Assembly: GCA_900752545.1 (NCBI GenBank)
Contig: CAADVS010000090.1
Location: forward strand, 1 to 60,547
DNA length: 60,547 bases
From: an uncultured Collinsella sp.
GTDB lineage: Bacteria; Actinomycetota; Coriobacteriia; Coriobacteriales; Coriobacteriaceae
Direction of reading: 5' to 3'
Part shown: piece by piece, positions 1 to 8,931 of the stretch
How the letters are laid out: each line of letters starts with the position of its first letter
Numbering within the stretch: position 1 is the first letter of the stretch
Position numbers and translations under genes: made by a program
The notes under the pieces: generated by a model
What the model saw: the letters and a program-made list of their open reading frames with translations, nothing else
The model's database searches: none
What the model was told of the DNA's origin: nothing

Positions 1-524
1 GCCTCGCGCGCCTTCTCGGCAACAAACGCCGCTGCCGAGGTATCGAGCTGCACCGTTGCGTGCGTGCGGGTGGGCGCGGCGACCTCGCCGGCATGCATCA
101 CGATGACGCCGCAGGTGCTCGTCTTAACAAACTCGACCATCTTGGGATCGGTGAAGCCGGTCACGTCGTTGACGATCGAGGCGCCGCAGCGCACGGCCGC
201 CTTGGCAACCGCCACATGACGCGTGTCGATCGAGACGATGGCGCCCTCCTTGGCCAGCGCGCGCACCACGGGCAGCACGCGGCGAGCCTCCTCGTCGGGG
301 TTGACCGGGGTAAAACCAGGGCGCGTGGACTCGCCGCCCACGTCGATGATGTCGGCGCCGGCGTCGAGCATCGCTAGGCCGTACTCGATGGCGGCATCCG
401 GGTCGAAGTGCTCCCCGCCATCGCTAAACGAATCGGGCGTCACGTTGAGGACGCCCATGATGCGCGGACGGTCAAAGCTGAGCTCGTACTTTCCGCACCG
501 CCATGTCTTGCTGTCGTTCGCCAT
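1..524 (-). CDS. folP: Dihydropteroate synthase, C-terminus cut by window edge
   Basis: Condenses 6-hydroxymethyl-dihydropterin pyrophosphate with p-aminobenzoate in cytosolic folate synthesis. The frame opens at an ATG at 524 behind a strong AGGAGG six bases upstream and runs off the left edge of the window, so about 174 N-terminal residues are visible out of roughly 270-290 usual for the family. The two family signatures are present: GVLNVTPDSFSDGG at residues 24-37 (pterin/phosphate loop) and IIDVGGESTRPG at about 59-70, followed by SIDT and VNDVTG strands of the TIM barrel. Identification is secure; the missing part cannot be judged. Its downstream neighbours lie outside the window. Confidence 0.95.
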   Translation of the reverse strand, partial: MANDSKTWRCGKYELSFDRPRIMGVLNVTPDSFSDGGEHFDPDAAIEYGLAMLDAGADIIDVGGESTRPGFTPVNPDEEARRVLPVVRALAKEGAIVSIDTRHVAVAKAAVRCGASIVNDVTGFTDPKMVEFVKTSTCGVIVMHAGEVAAPTRTHATVQLDTSAAAFVAEKARE

Positions 525-619
525 GAACATCCTCCTAAAATGCCCACGCCGCCGAGCTTGGGGAGCTGGCGGCGGGGTCGCTTTGCACTCAGTCTTTCTA
601 TTGTATCCGCGCGCGCGGG

Positions 620-1372
620 CTAGAACGCAAACGCGGCCGCGATGTCGCAAGAAATCAGCAGGTCGGCATTTGCATCCTGATCGGTGGGAGCAAGGTTGCA
701 TATGGCCAGCGTATCGCCGGTAAAGTAACGCGTAAGGCCTGCCGCCGGATACACCACGAGCGAGGTCCCGCCCACAATGAGGGCATCGGCCGCGGCGATG
801 GCGGCAACGGCACCGGTCAGCACGTGCTCGTCGAGCGGCTCCTCGTAGAGCACCACATCGGGCTTAATGCGCCCGCCGCACGCGGGGCACACGGGCACGC
901 CCGCGGCGTCCTCGTGCTCGCGCGAGCGAATCCACTCGGCGCTATAGACCGCGCCGCACGACTGGCAAATGTTGCGATGGACCGATCCGTGCAGCTCGAA
1001 CACGCGCTGTGAGCCGGCCATCTGATGCAGACCGTCGATATTTTGCGTCACCACGGCATCAAGCTTGCCGGCGCGCTCCAGCTCGGCCAGCTTGGTGTGG
1101 CAGCGGTTGGGCTTGGCGCCAAGCGCGATCATCTTGGTGCGGTAAAAGTCGAAGAACTCCGCAGGATGCGCCTCGTAAAAGCTATGCGACAGCATGGTCT
1201 CGGGCGGATAGGCAAACTGCTGGTGATGCAGGCCGTCCACGCTGCGGAAATCGGGGATGCCGCTCGCCGTGGAAACACCCGCGCCGCCAAAGAAGACCAC
1301 GCGCTTGTGGGTGTCAAACAGATCCGCCAGCGCGGCGGAGGCCTGTTTGGAGTCCGTTATCGCCTGCGTCAT
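620..1372 (-). CDS. Sir2-family NAD-dependent protein deacetylase (sirtuin)
   Basis: A 250-residue sirtuin that removes acyl groups from protein lysines using NAD+. The NAD-binding motif GGAGVSTASGIPDFRS lies at residues 29-44, TQNIDGLH follows near 110, the catalytic His is in FELHGSVH, and a Cys4 zinc site is formed by CQSC and CPAC. The ATG at 1372 is preferred over the longer reading (to 1420) because GGAGG sits just upstream and the sirtuin fold begins soon after. It is divergent from the exonuclease gene, with about 110 bases between them. Single-gene unit; protein targets are not predictable from sequence. Confidence 0.93.
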   Translation of the reverse strand: MTQAITDSKQASAALADLFDTHKRVVFFGGAGVSTASGIPDFRSVDGLHHQQFAYPPETMLSHSFYEAHPAEFFDFYRTKMIALGAKPNRCHTKLAELERAGKLDAVVTQNIDGLHQMAGSQRVFELHGSVHRNICQSCGAVYSAEWIRSREHEDAAGVPVCPACGGRIKPDVVLYEEPLDEHVLTGAVAAIAAADALIVGGTSLVVYPAAGLTRYFTGDTLAICNLAPTDQDANADLLISCDIAAAFAF

Positions 1373-1485
1373 ATGAGTCCTCCGTCCTTGTCTCCGGGAC
1401 GGCGGCGTTCGCACTATCACTCGCGGACTCCGCCCCGCCCCTGTTGCGCTAATCTTAAGCCTGCCAACCCCGTCGAAAGGACACC

Positions 1486-2304
1486 ATGCCTCAGACTTAC
1501 ACTTTCGCCTCGTGGAACGTCAACGGCCTGCGCGCCGTGCTCAAAAAGGACCCGAGCTTTATCCAGATCGCGCAAGAACTCGACGTCGATATCCTGGCGC
1601 TGCAGGAGACCAAGCTGCAGGAGGGCCAGGTCGATATCGACCTGCCCGGCTATCACCAAACCTGGAGCTACGCCGAGCGTAAAGGCTATTCGGGCACTGC
1701 GGTCTTTAGCCGCCAGGAACCGCTGCGCGTGCTGCACGCCGACGCGCTGTTACCCTACGCCGGCGAGGGCGAGGCGGCCGAGCTCGTCGCCCAAGCCGCA
1801 ACCGAGGGCCGCGTCTGCGCGTTGGAGTTCGACAAGTTCTGGTTTGTGGATGTCTATACGCCCAACGCCCAAAACGAGCTCGCGCGCATCGATGTGCGCA
1901 TGGCCTGGGACGATGCCTATCGCGGCTTTTTGAGCGCGCTTGAGCGCGAGACCGGCAAGCCCGTGGTGACCTGCGGCGACTTTAACGTAGCGCACGAAGA
2001 GATCGACCTTAAGAACCCCAAGTCCAACCGCGGCAACGCAGGCTTTTCGGACGAAGAGCGTGGTAAGTTTACCGAGCTGCTCGACGCCGGTTTTACCGAT
2101 ACCTGGCGCGCGGCAAACCCCGACGTCGAGGGTGTCTACAGCTGGTGGAGCTATCGCTTTAATGCCCGCAAGAACAACGCCGGCTGGCGCATCGATTACT
2201 TCCTGGTGAGCGACGCAATCGCCGGCAACGTGCGCGACGCCGGCATCCGCGGCGATATCTTCGGCAGCGACCACTGCCCCGTCACCCTCACGCTAGAGCT
2301 CTAG
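1486..2304 (+). CDS. Exodeoxyribonuclease III (AP endonuclease, ExoA/XthA family)
   Basis: A 272-residue Mg2+-dependent nuclease of the endonuclease/exonuclease/phosphatase superfamily that cuts at abasic sites in base-excision repair. Motifs in order: SWNVNGLRA (residues 9-17), LQETK with the metal-binding Glu41, GYSGTAVFS, CGDFNVAH, and the C-terminal RIDYFLVS and GSDHCPV with the catalytic Asp-His pair. Full length for the family. GAAAGGA precedes the ATG at a normal distance. Transcribed alone, divergent from the sirtuin and followed by intergenic palindromes. Confidence 0.95.
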   Translation: MPQTYTFASWNVNGLRAVLKKDPSFIQIAQELDVDILALQETKLQEGQVDIDLPGYHQTWSYAERKGYSGTAVFSRQEPLRVLHADALLPYAGEGEAAELVAQAATEGRVCALEFDKFWFVDVYTPNAQNELARIDVRMAWDDAYRGFLSALERETGKPVVTCGDFNVAHEEIDLKNPKSNRGNAGFSDEERGKFTELLDAGFTDTWRAANPDVEGVYSWWSYRFNARKNNAGWRIDYFLVSDAIAGNVRDAGIRGDIFGSDHCPVTLTLEL

Positions 2305-2319
2305 CGCCAAGCAATTCCT

Positions 2320-2431
2320 GGGGGACAGAGGAAAACAGATCATGTGACCCCTCTCCCCCTATAAGTTGCGGTGGAGTAGTTCCTGTTTGGGCAGCAAATA
2401 GCCAAAAACGAGAACTATTCCACCGCAAGTT
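2320..2431. repeat. Two adjacent intergenic palindromes
   Basis: The gap between the exonuclease and the ECF operon holds two palindromes. The first (2320-2360) opens with GGGGGACAGAGG and closes with a CCCCTCTCCCCC-type arm. The second has 20-base arms (2363-2382 and 2412-2431) that differ at only two positions, with an inner GTTTGGGC/GCCAAAAAC pair. The GGGGACAG start resembles REP-type elements seen at several other places in the window. Both lie between convergent genes and may also act as terminators, but neither has a clear T-tract. Confidence 0.6.
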
Positions 2432-2452
2432 CGTGAGGGAACGCGAAATGCC

Positions 2453-3166
2453 TTACAGCCCGTATTTCACGACGACACGGTTAATGCGGCGACACCAAGG
2501 CTTGTACAAGGCGGCCAAAAACACACAGGTCGCAAGGCCGTGCGTAATATCGAACGGCACGGCGGTGGCAAGACGCGCCACGGCACCCGCCCAAGTAAGC
2601 GGCCGTACAAATCCAATGATGTCATACGCGTTGATCACGACGCCATAGAGCAGGCCCGACGCAAAGCCGTACGCCAGCAGCGCTGGCATGCGCACGGTGC
2701 CGTCGGCGCGGTCGAACGCACCCGCATACGCCAGCGCACCGCCAACGTATCCCACGAGCCCCCAGGCATACATCTGCCACGGCGTCCACATACCCTGTCC
2801 AAAAAAGAAATTGCTGGTCAGCGCCGCCAGCGCGCCAACCATGAAACCATTGCGACGGCCAAGCGTCGCCCCCGCGATAATGGCGATAGCGCTCACCGGT
2901 TTAAAGTCGGGAATGGGCCCAAACAGGATGCGCCCCGCCGCCGCCAGCGCCGCCAGCACCAGCGTGGGCATAATCTGGCGCAAACCCGGACGAGATGCCT
3001 CGTAACCCGCAAAGAACAGTGCAAGCACCAGCGCCACCACGACAAGCATGGCAAGCGCCGCCTGCTCAACGACCGCCAGCAACGCCGCTGCCATCACCGC
3101 CGGCACCGCCAACAACAGCGGGATCTCCAGTTTTGCAAGCAAACGCGAGAAACGACAGTCCGTCAT
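2453..3166 (-). CDS. ECF transporter S component (substrate-binding membrane subunit)
   Basis: A 237-residue, very hydrophobic protein with about six membrane spans. It is the third gene of an operon after the T component and the double ATPase, the standard arrangement for an energy-coupling-factor vitamin or micronutrient importer. The glycine/alanine-rich segment with a Lys-Pro before a long helix (FKPVSAIAIIAGATLG, about residues 90-105) is typical of the ECF substrate-specific family. The ATG at 3166 is chosen because it lies four bases after the ATPase stop; the longer in-frame reading would overlap that gene. The substrate cannot be told from sequence. Confidence 0.8.
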   Translation of the reverse strand: MTDCRFSRLLAKLEIPLLLAVPAVMAAALLAVVEQAALAMLVVVALVLALFFAGYEASRPGLRQIMPTLVLAALAAAGRILFGPIPDFKPVSAIAIIAGATLGRRNGFMVGALAALTSNFFFGQGMWTPWQMYAWGLVGYVGGALAYAGAFDRADGTVRMPALLAYGFASGLLYGVVINAYDIIGFVRPLTWAGAVARLATAVPFDITHGLATCVFLAALYKPWCRRINRVVVKYGL

Positions 3167-3170
3167 CCCA

Positions 3171-4814
3171 TCACGCCCTATAGAACACGTTGTCGGCAAA
3201 GAAGTCGGCCGGGGACTCCATGCAGGCAATCTCGCCGTCAAACATCATGGCGACGTCGTCGGCTACCTGCTCGGCAAAGTCCAAATCGTGCGTAGCCATG
3301 ATGACGGTGCCGCCAGCCTTCGCATGGTCACGCAGGGCGCGGGCGATGGTGCGGCGGCTGAACAGGTCTAGACCCTTGGTGGGTTCATCGAGCAATAGCA
3401 GTTCGGGGCCGATTAGCAGCAGTTTTGCCAATGCAAGCAGTTGACGCTGCCCGCCCGAAAGATCGTACGGATGGCGTCCATCCAGACCCGACAACCCCAA
3501 GCTCGCCGCACGCTCCCGCGCCACGGTCTCGTCATATCCGCAGGTCGAAGCCCATTCCATCAGCTCGTCGCGAACCGTATCGGCAACCAGCAATGCTTTG
3601 GGATTCTGAGGCAGCAGCGCCGCCGAGGCCGCTCCGCGCACCATGCGGCCGCGCTGCAGCTTGGCGGTCTTCGCCAGCACCGAGAGTATCGTCGACTTAC
3701 CGCATCCGTTGCCGCCCACGATCGCATGCACCGCACCGGCCGAAAACGCCACGTCGAGCCCGCGCAGCACCCAACCGCCCGCGCGATTGTAGCGAAACCA
3801 GCCTTCCGACAAGGTGGTAGCCGACCCGCCGTACATTTTTTGGAGTATTCTGCTTCCATCCGTGCGCGGGAACGCTTCCGAGCCGTTCTCGAGCGACGTT
3901 TGCGCCACAAATTCGGACGATTTGTCCAATTCCGAACTTTTTTTCGCGCCCGATACGTCCCCGGGCGGCTCCAGAGAGCCCAAATTGTCCTCACGCCTGC
4001 TGAATACTCCGTTTTTTGCACATCGGATGGCACCCCACCCCAACATGACGTCGGAAAACAGCGATTCTCGGCGTCCCAAAGAAGCCATATCCGCCACCTC
4101 GCGCACGCGACCGTCCTCAATCCGGTACGCACACGTCGCGTATTCGAGCATTGGGCGCGGCTGATGCGTCGCCACAACAACCGTGCAGCCCAGCTCGCGA
4201 TTCACACGAAACAGCGCGTGCAGGAAATTCTTCTCCGCAACCGGATCAAGCTGAGACGTGGGCTCGTCGAGTAGCAGCACACGCGGACGCAGCGCCAGGA
4301 CGGCGGCAAGCGACAGCAGCTGCTTGCGGCCACCCGAAAGCGTATCGGTATCACGATGAAGCCAGTCCTCCAGACCAAAGAAATAGCTGGTCTCGGCAAC
4401 ACGGCGGCGCATCTCGTCGCGCGACACACCCAGATTCTCTAGGCCAAACGCCATCTCGTGCCACACGGTCTCGCACACAATCTGGTTCTCGGGATCCTGA
4501 AACACATAACCCACGCGCTCTGCCGATGCCCGCACGTCCATGTCGGCAACGTTCTCGCCCAGCACGCGCGTATCGCCAGTGCGCTCGCCCGCCGGAGCGA
4601 TCTCGGGCTTGAGCAGCGACAGCAGCGTCGACTTACCCGATCCGGTACCGCCAACAAGCAGCGCAAATGCACCTTGGGGAACAGACCAGTCGAGCCCCTC
4701 GAGCACCGCAGCATCAGCATCGGGGTAGGCAAAGCTCAGGCTCCGCACCTCAATCGCCGGCGCGGCCGAGCCATATGCCTCACCCGCCGCCGAGCTCCTA
4801 TCCAACCGAGCCAT
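3171..4814 (-). CDS. ECF transporter ATPase, two ATP-binding domains fused
   Basis: A 547-residue fusion of the two ATPase subunits (A and A') of an ECF importer. Domain 1 has Walker A GGTGSGKST, signature LSGGRKQ and Walker B VLLLDEPTS. Domain 2 has GGNGCGKST, LSGGQRQ and LLLLDEPTK; each is followed by an ATHQ or ATHD switch histidine. The start at 4814 overlaps the T-component stop. The unusual part is the inter-domain linker (about residues 265-325), rich in Ser, Glu and Lys and encoded by a stretch bounded by short inverted repeats (3842-4010). Both nucleotide sites look intact. It powers the S and T components encoded on either side. Confidence 0.92.
   Translation of the reverse strand: MARLDRSSAAGEAYGSAAPAIEVRSLSFAYPDADAAVLEGLDWSVPQGAFALLVGGTGSGKSTLLSLLKPEIAPAGERTGDTRVLGENVADMDVRASAERVGYVFQDPENQIVCETVWHEMAFGLENLGVSRDEMRRRVAETSYFFGLEDWLHRDTDTLSGGRKQLLSLAAVLALRPRVLLLDEPTSQLDPVAEKNFLHALFRVNRELGCTVVVATHQPRPMLEYATCAYRIEDGRVREVADMASLGRRESLFSDVMLGWGAIRCAKNGVFSRREDNLGSLEPPGDVSGAKKSSELDKSSEFVAQTSLENGSEAFPRTDGSRILQKMYGGSATTLSEGWFRYNRAGGWVLRGLDVAFSAGAVHAIVGGNGCGKSTILSVLAKTAKLQRGRMVRGAASAALLPQNPKALLVADTVRDELMEWASTCGYDETVARERAASLGLSGLDGRHPYDLSGGQRQLLALAKLLLIGPELLLLDEPTKGLDLFSRRTIARALRDHAKAGGTVIMATHDLDFAEQVADDVAMMFDGEIACMESPADFFADNVFYRA
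3842..4010. repeat. Inverted-repeat-bounded insert inside the ECF ATPase linker
   Basis: GGAGTATTCTGC at 3842-3853 is matched in inverted orientation by GCTGAATACTCC at 3999-4010 (one mismatch), and both ends are flanked by an A/T run of six. The 169 bases between them encode the hydrophilic linker joining the two ATPase domains and keep the frame open. This may be a palindromic element captured in frame, or chance. The repeat is seen directly; its mobility is inferred. Confidence 0.4.
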
Positions 4815-5701
4815 CAGCCAAACCTCTTCTCATCAATCGCGTGCAACGCGCAAGGCAACACCATCCAGGCGGCGTACACGACATAGCCTGGCCACGGCGC
4901 CGGCACCGAGAGCTGCGGATAAAACGAATACTGCGTCGTCGCGGTCCACGCCACCGCCACCGCGGCAGCGCCAAACAGTACGAGCCCGGCCGGCGCGGCA
5001 ACTCCACTGCCCCCCAGCCGATACCGCGCATACGTCGTACGACGCGTCGCGGCACCCCACCCGCGCGAGCGCATCGCGTCCGCGCGCTCCAGCGAATCTT
5101 CCATGCCCCAGCCCATCAACACACTCGATGCCCGCAAGCGCGAGCGCACGGGGTCGGCCGGCGCACGCCCCGGTACATCAATCGCGTCCTGCACCGCCAG
5201 CACCGTGCGGCCGCGGCGCAAAAACTGCGGGATAAGCCTCATGCACATCGAGATCATGAGCGCAATCACCGGCGCGGCGTTGCCTAACAGTGCGAGTACC
5301 TTGTCGTATTCGAGCATCGACGCCGCGGCCTCAAACCACAGCACGCTCGCCACAAACAGCCCGCCCATGCACAGGCCATATACCATGCTCTCCAGATACA
5401 CCGCGCGCATGCCAATACGGAACAGCTCCGTCGAACCCGAAGCGCTAAACAGCGGATTGACCAGCGCGATAATCAAAATCACCGGCAGCTGCCAGCGGAG
5501 TGCGCCCAGCGTGCGGGCAGCCCCGCGCGTCGCAAATCCATACGCCAGCCCGCCCGCAAGTGACAGCACAATCAGCACCGGCTGCATCGAGAACATGGTG
5601 AGCCCCAGCGTCAGCACCATGTAGAGGGCCGGCACAGCCGGATGCGACATCGAGAATGCCGCGACGGGCTCGCCGCCAAACTCCTCTCGTATGTTGTCCA
5701 C
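4814..5701 (-). CDS. ECF transporter T component (CbiQ/EcfT family)
   Basis: Transmembrane coupling subunit of the ECF importer. Several hydrophobic spans are visible (for example near VPALYMVLTLGLTMFSM and VILIIALVNPLF). The C-terminal region has the charged coupling helices with the conserved A-R-G-type motif, here LERADAMRSRGW, which docks on the ATPases. The start is uncertain: GTG at 5701 has a G-rich ribosome site and gives 295 residues; ATG at 5650 gives 278; the frame is open back to 5872, but that extension is Arg/Leu-rich with no good ribosome site. The last bases overlap the ATPase start, so the two are translationally coupled. Confidence 0.85.
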   Translation of the reverse strand: MDNIREEFGGEPVAAFSMSHPAVPALYMVLTLGLTMFSMQPVLIVLSLAGGLAYGFATRGAARTLGALRWQLPVILIIALVNPLFSASGSTELFRIGMRAVYLESMVYGLCMGGLFVASVLWFEAAASMLEYDKVLALLGNAAPVIALMISMCMRLIPQFLRRGRTVLAVQDAIDVPGRAPADPVRSRLRASSVLMGWGMEDSLERADAMRSRGWGAATRRTTYARYRLGGSGVAAPAGLVLFGAAAVAVAWTATTQYSFYPQLSVPAPWPGYVVYAAWMVLPCALHAIDEKRFG

Positions 5702-5900
5702 GGGCACCCCCGTCCCCTCGCTCAAACGACAGCTCCGCAGCACCGCCAACGCCGCACGCAAGCAGCGCAAACGCCACGCCGGCGGCGCAAGCCTCAACCG
5801 CCGCAAACCAATCGCTACGCGCTCAACATATGCCTGCGGTATCATATTGCGCCGTGTATCGTTTCCAAACACACGTCTCTATAACGTAACAGGAGATCAC

Positions 5901-7313
5901 ATGGACGCAACCGCAATTATCCTCGCTGCCGGCGAGGGCACCCGCATGAAGTCGAACCACTGCAAGGTTTCGCACAAGATCCTGGGTAAGCCCATGGTTC
6001 AGTGGATCGTCGACGCCACCATCAAGGCCGGCTGCAGCCGCGTCGTTGTCGTCATCGGCAGCCACGCCGACGAGATGCGCGCCCTCATCGACGGCGCCTA
6101 TGCCAACAGCGCTACCAAGGTCGAGTGCGTCGAGCAGACCGAGCGCCTGGGCACCGGCCACGCCGTGAAGGTCGCGCTCGAGGCCTGCGGCATCGCGCAA
6201 GGCCCCGTCGTGGTGCTCAACGGCGACCTGCCGCTCATCACCGCCGACACCGTCGCCAAGTTCGCGCAGACCGTCGCCACCGGCGAGCTCGCTTGCACCG
6301 TCATGACCATGACCCCGCCCGATCCTTTCGGCTACGGCCGCATCAAGCTGGGCGCCGACGGCCAAATCGAGCGCATCATCGAGCAGAAGGACTGCACGCC
6401 CGAGCAGGCCGCCACGCTGCTGGAGTGCAACGCCGGCTGCTACGCCTTTGACGGCGCGCAGCTCGCCGCCCACATTAACGAGATCGGCAACGACAACGCG
6501 CAATCCGAGTACTATCTGCCCGACATGCTCGAGATCCTCAAAGGCCACGGCCAGGCAGTCTCCATCTTCCACTGCGATGACTACCGCGACGGCCTGGGCG
6601 TCAACAGCCGCATCCAGCTCGCACAGCTCACCGCCATCGCGCGCGACCGCATCAACGAGCACTGGATGGCCGAGGGCGTCACGTTCATCGATCCCACGCA
6701 GGCCTGGATCGGCCCCGACGCCGTTATCGGCCGTGACACCGTCGTGTGGCCGCAGACGCACCTGATCGGCCACGTCACCGTGGGCGAGGAGTGCCAGCTT
6801 GGCCCCAACAGCCGCCTCACCGACACCACCGTCGGCAGCGGCTGCGTCATCGATGAGACTATCGCCATCGAGGCCGTCATCGAGAACGGCGTCGACTGCG
6901 GCCCGCGCGCCTACCTGCGCCCGGGCACCCACATGCTCGACGGCTCCAAGGCCGGCACGCACGTGGAGATCAAGAAGTCCACGATCGGCGAGGGCTCCAA
7001 GGTGCCGCACCTGTCCTACATCGGCGACACCACCATGGGCTCCGGCGTCAACGTGGGCGCGGGCTCTATCACCTGCAACTACGACGGCGTTCACAAGCAC
7101 AAGACCGTCATCGGCAAGGACGCCTTCATCGGTTCCGACACCATGATGGTCGCGCCCGCCCAGATTGGCGACGGTGCACTCGTGGCCGCCGGCTCCGTCA
7201 TCACCGAGCCGGTCCCGGCCGACGCACTCGGTCTGGGCCGCGCCCGTCAGGTAAATATCGAGGGCTGGGCCGCCGATTATCGCCGCCGCCTGCACGAGGA
7301 CGACGAAGCATAA
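5901..7313 (+). CDS. glmU: Bifunctional GlmU: UDP-GlcNAc pyrophosphorylase / GlcN-1-P acetyltransferase
   Basis: Makes UDP-N-acetylglucosamine for peptidoglycan in two steps: acetylation of glucosamine-1-phosphate and uridylyl transfer. At 470 residues it is full length. The N-terminal nucleotidyltransferase signature is LAAGEGTRMKS (residues 8-18), then NGDLPL and ECNAGCYAFD. The C-terminal half is a left-handed beta-helix of hexapeptide repeats (IGPDAVIGRDTVVW and onward) with the acetyltransferase core YLRPGTHM and CNYDG. AGGAGATCAC precedes the ATG at 5901. Divergent from the ECF operon and followed by a terminator. Confidence 0.96.
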   Translation: MDATAIILAAGEGTRMKSNHCKVSHKILGKPMVQWIVDATIKAGCSRVVVVIGSHADEMRALIDGAYANSATKVECVEQTERLGTGHAVKVALEACGIAQGPVVVLNGDLPLITADTVAKFAQTVATGELACTVMTMTPPDPFGYGRIKLGADGQIERIIEQKDCTPEQAATLLECNAGCYAFDGAQLAAHINEIGNDNAQSEYYLPDMLEILKGHGQAVSIFHCDDYRDGLGVNSRIQLAQLTAIARDRINEHWMAEGVTFIDPTQAWIGPDAVIGRDTVVWPQTHLIGHVTVGEECQLGPNSRLTDTTVGSGCVIDETIAIEAVIENGVDCGPRAYLRPGTHMLDGSKAGTHVEIKKSTIGEGSKVPHLSYIGDTTMGSGVNVGAGSITCNYDGVHKHKTVIGKDAFIGSDTMMVAPAQIGDGALVAAGSVITEPVPADALGLGRARQVNIEGWAADYRRRLHEDDEA

Positions 7314-7330
7314 CGTTTTATCAAGCACAA

Positions 7331-7364
7331 AAGGAGCTGTTCCCATGGGGGGCGGCTCCTTTTT
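7331..7364 (+). terminator. Rho-independent terminator after glmU
   Basis: AAGGAGC (7331-7337) pairs with GCTCCTT (7355-7361), enclosing a second C/G pairing, and runs into a T-tract. It lies about 20 bases past the glmU stop. Confidence 0.85.
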
Positions 7365-7507
7365 CTATCGTGACCTGCGCAACCGGATGAGTGGTCGGTT
7401 CGTGTCCGTTGACGGTAAAGACGTTATCAAGACTCGATAAACCCCGCCGCGCGGTTACAATGCAAAAAGGCATCTATATGGCATTCGATGTATAAAGGAG
7501 AAGGGTA

Positions 7508-8494
7508 ATGCCGATTAATGATCCCGAGAAGTCGGAGAATATGCGCAAGTCCATCCGCGTGTATTCCGGTTCCTCCAACCGTCCCCTCGCTCAGAAGATT
7601 GCTGAGTACCTTGGGGTCGAGCTTTCGGGCCTTACGCTAAAGCAGTTCGCCAATGGTGAGATTTACGCCCGCTACGACGAGACCGTCCGCGGCGCCGACG
7701 TCTTCCTGATTCAGTCCGTGGCCGGCGGCAACGTCAACGACATGCTCATGGAGCTGCTCATCGCCACCGACGCTGCCAAGCGCGCATCCGCCCGCTCCAT
7801 CACCGCCGTTATCACCCACTACGGCTATGCCCGCCAGGACCGCAAGGCCGGCCCGCGCGAGCCCATCACCGCCCGCCTCGTCGCCAACCTGCTCGAGCGC
7901 GCCGGCGTCAATCGCATCATCACCCTCGACCTGCACCAGGGCCAGATCCAGGGCTTCTTTGATATCCCGGTTAACCACCTGTCCGCGCTGCCGCTGTTTG
8001 GCCAGTACTACAACGACATGCACTTCGACACCGACAACCTGGTTGTCGTCTCCCCCGACGTGGGTCGCGCCAAGGCCGCCAAGAAGCTGTCCGACATGCT
8101 CGGCTGCGACCTGGCCATCGCCCACAAGGGCCGTCCGCGCCACAACGCCGCCGAGGTCATGGGCATCATCGGTGACATCAAGGGCAAGACCTGCATCATC
8201 AACGACGACATGATCGACACCGCTGGCACCCTGTGCGCCAACGTCAAAGAGCTCAAGGCTATGGGCGCTGGCGACATCTACGTCTGCGCCACCCACGGCA
8301 TCTTCTCCGGTCCGGCCATCGAGCGTCTGAACGACGCCCCGATCGTCGAGTGCCTCGTCACCGACGCCATTCCCGTCGAGGTCGGCGGCAAGATCAAGAC
8401 CATCTCGGTCGCCGAGGAGTTCGCTCAGGCCATCTCCGCCGTTTACCACGAGGAGCCCGTCTCCACGCTCGTCGGCGGCGATTTCGCGCTGTAG
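7508..8494 (+). CDS. prs: Ribose-phosphate pyrophosphokinase (PRPP synthetase)
   Basis: Makes PRPP from ribose-5-phosphate and ATP, feeding the purine genes in this window as well as pyrimidine, His and Trp synthesis. The 328-residue length is normal. Motifs: ITHYGYARQDRK (ATP/flexible loop), LDLHQGQIQGFF, VVSPDVGRAKAAK, and the PRPP loop IINDDMIDTAGT. The ATG at 7508 follows GGAGAAGGG. A TACAAT hexamer about 50 bases upstream may be its -10, with no strong -35. Ends in a very strong terminator. Confidence 0.96.
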   Translation: MPINDPEKSENMRKSIRVYSGSSNRPLAQKIAEYLGVELSGLTLKQFANGEIYARYDETVRGADVFLIQSVAGGNVNDMLMELLIATDAAKRASARSITAVITHYGYARQDRKAGPREPITARLVANLLERAGVNRIITLDLHQGQIQGFFDIPVNHLSALPLFGQYYNDMHFDTDNLVVVSPDVGRAKAAKKLSDMLGCDLAIAHKGRPRHNAAEVMGIIGDIKGKTCIINDDMIDTAGTLCANVKELKAMGAGDIYVCATHGIFSGPAIERLNDAPIVECLVTDAIPVEVGGKIKTISVAEEFAQAISAVYHEEPVSTLVGGDFAL

Positions 8495-8522
8495 CCTGCC
8501 GCGCATCATCTTTGATGCTTTT

Positions 8523-8555
8523 AAAGGGTCGGAAGCGAGCTTCCGACCCTTTTTC
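8523..8555 (+). terminator. Rho-independent terminator after prs
   Basis: A perfect 13-bp stem (8523-8535 with 8540-8552) closed by a CGAG loop and ending in a T-run, 28 bases past the prs stop. Confidence 0.93.
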
Positions 8556-8575
8556 TATCCCTCGCCAACCTTCCC

Positions 8576-8777
8576 TGGACAATTAGTTCAGATACGTATT
8601 TTTTTAAGGCTCCAAAGGACCGTTCGGAGCCTTCTGAGCTCCCCAGCGGATGCCATGCCGTCCAAATCTCATCGTTCTCGAGTACAACCGCTGCATATTT
8701 ACCCTCAAATCGCCCTCAAGGGCCTTAGGCACGCCTCGAACGCCCGCCGCCTTATACGTATCTGAATTAACCGTCCA
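8576..8777. repeat. 202-bp element with 24-bp terminal inverted repeats, left copy
   Basis: Starts TGGACAATTAGTTCAGATAC and ends with the inverted form of a variant of the same 24-mer (three differences). The ends match those of the element at 10093-10296, but the interiors do not. Inside is a perfect 8-bp hairpin, AAGGCTCC/GGAGCCTT. No gene of its own is convincing. It lies upstream of the nuclease-like gene. Confidence 0.75.
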
Positions 8778-8931
8778 GTAGCTATCGTCAACCTTCGCGG
8801 CAGAGCTCAATTTCCTGCAATCCCCACAACCGATTTCATAACACCCAGCCGTTCATGGCGCGCAGCGCCCCGCTGAGCGAAAAGAACGGTATGGGGGTCG
8901 CATTCTGCCGCCAACTTAGTACGTTATAGCT

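Noticed and set aside
5702..5872. Upstream extension of the ECF T component
   Set aside because: The frame is open but Arg/Leu-rich, has no ribosome site, and family members begin near the chosen start.
8604..8810. Short minus-strand frame inside and beyond the left inverted-repeat element
   Set aside because: 68 codons with no motif, no ribosome site, and part of the frame is the inverted repeat itself.
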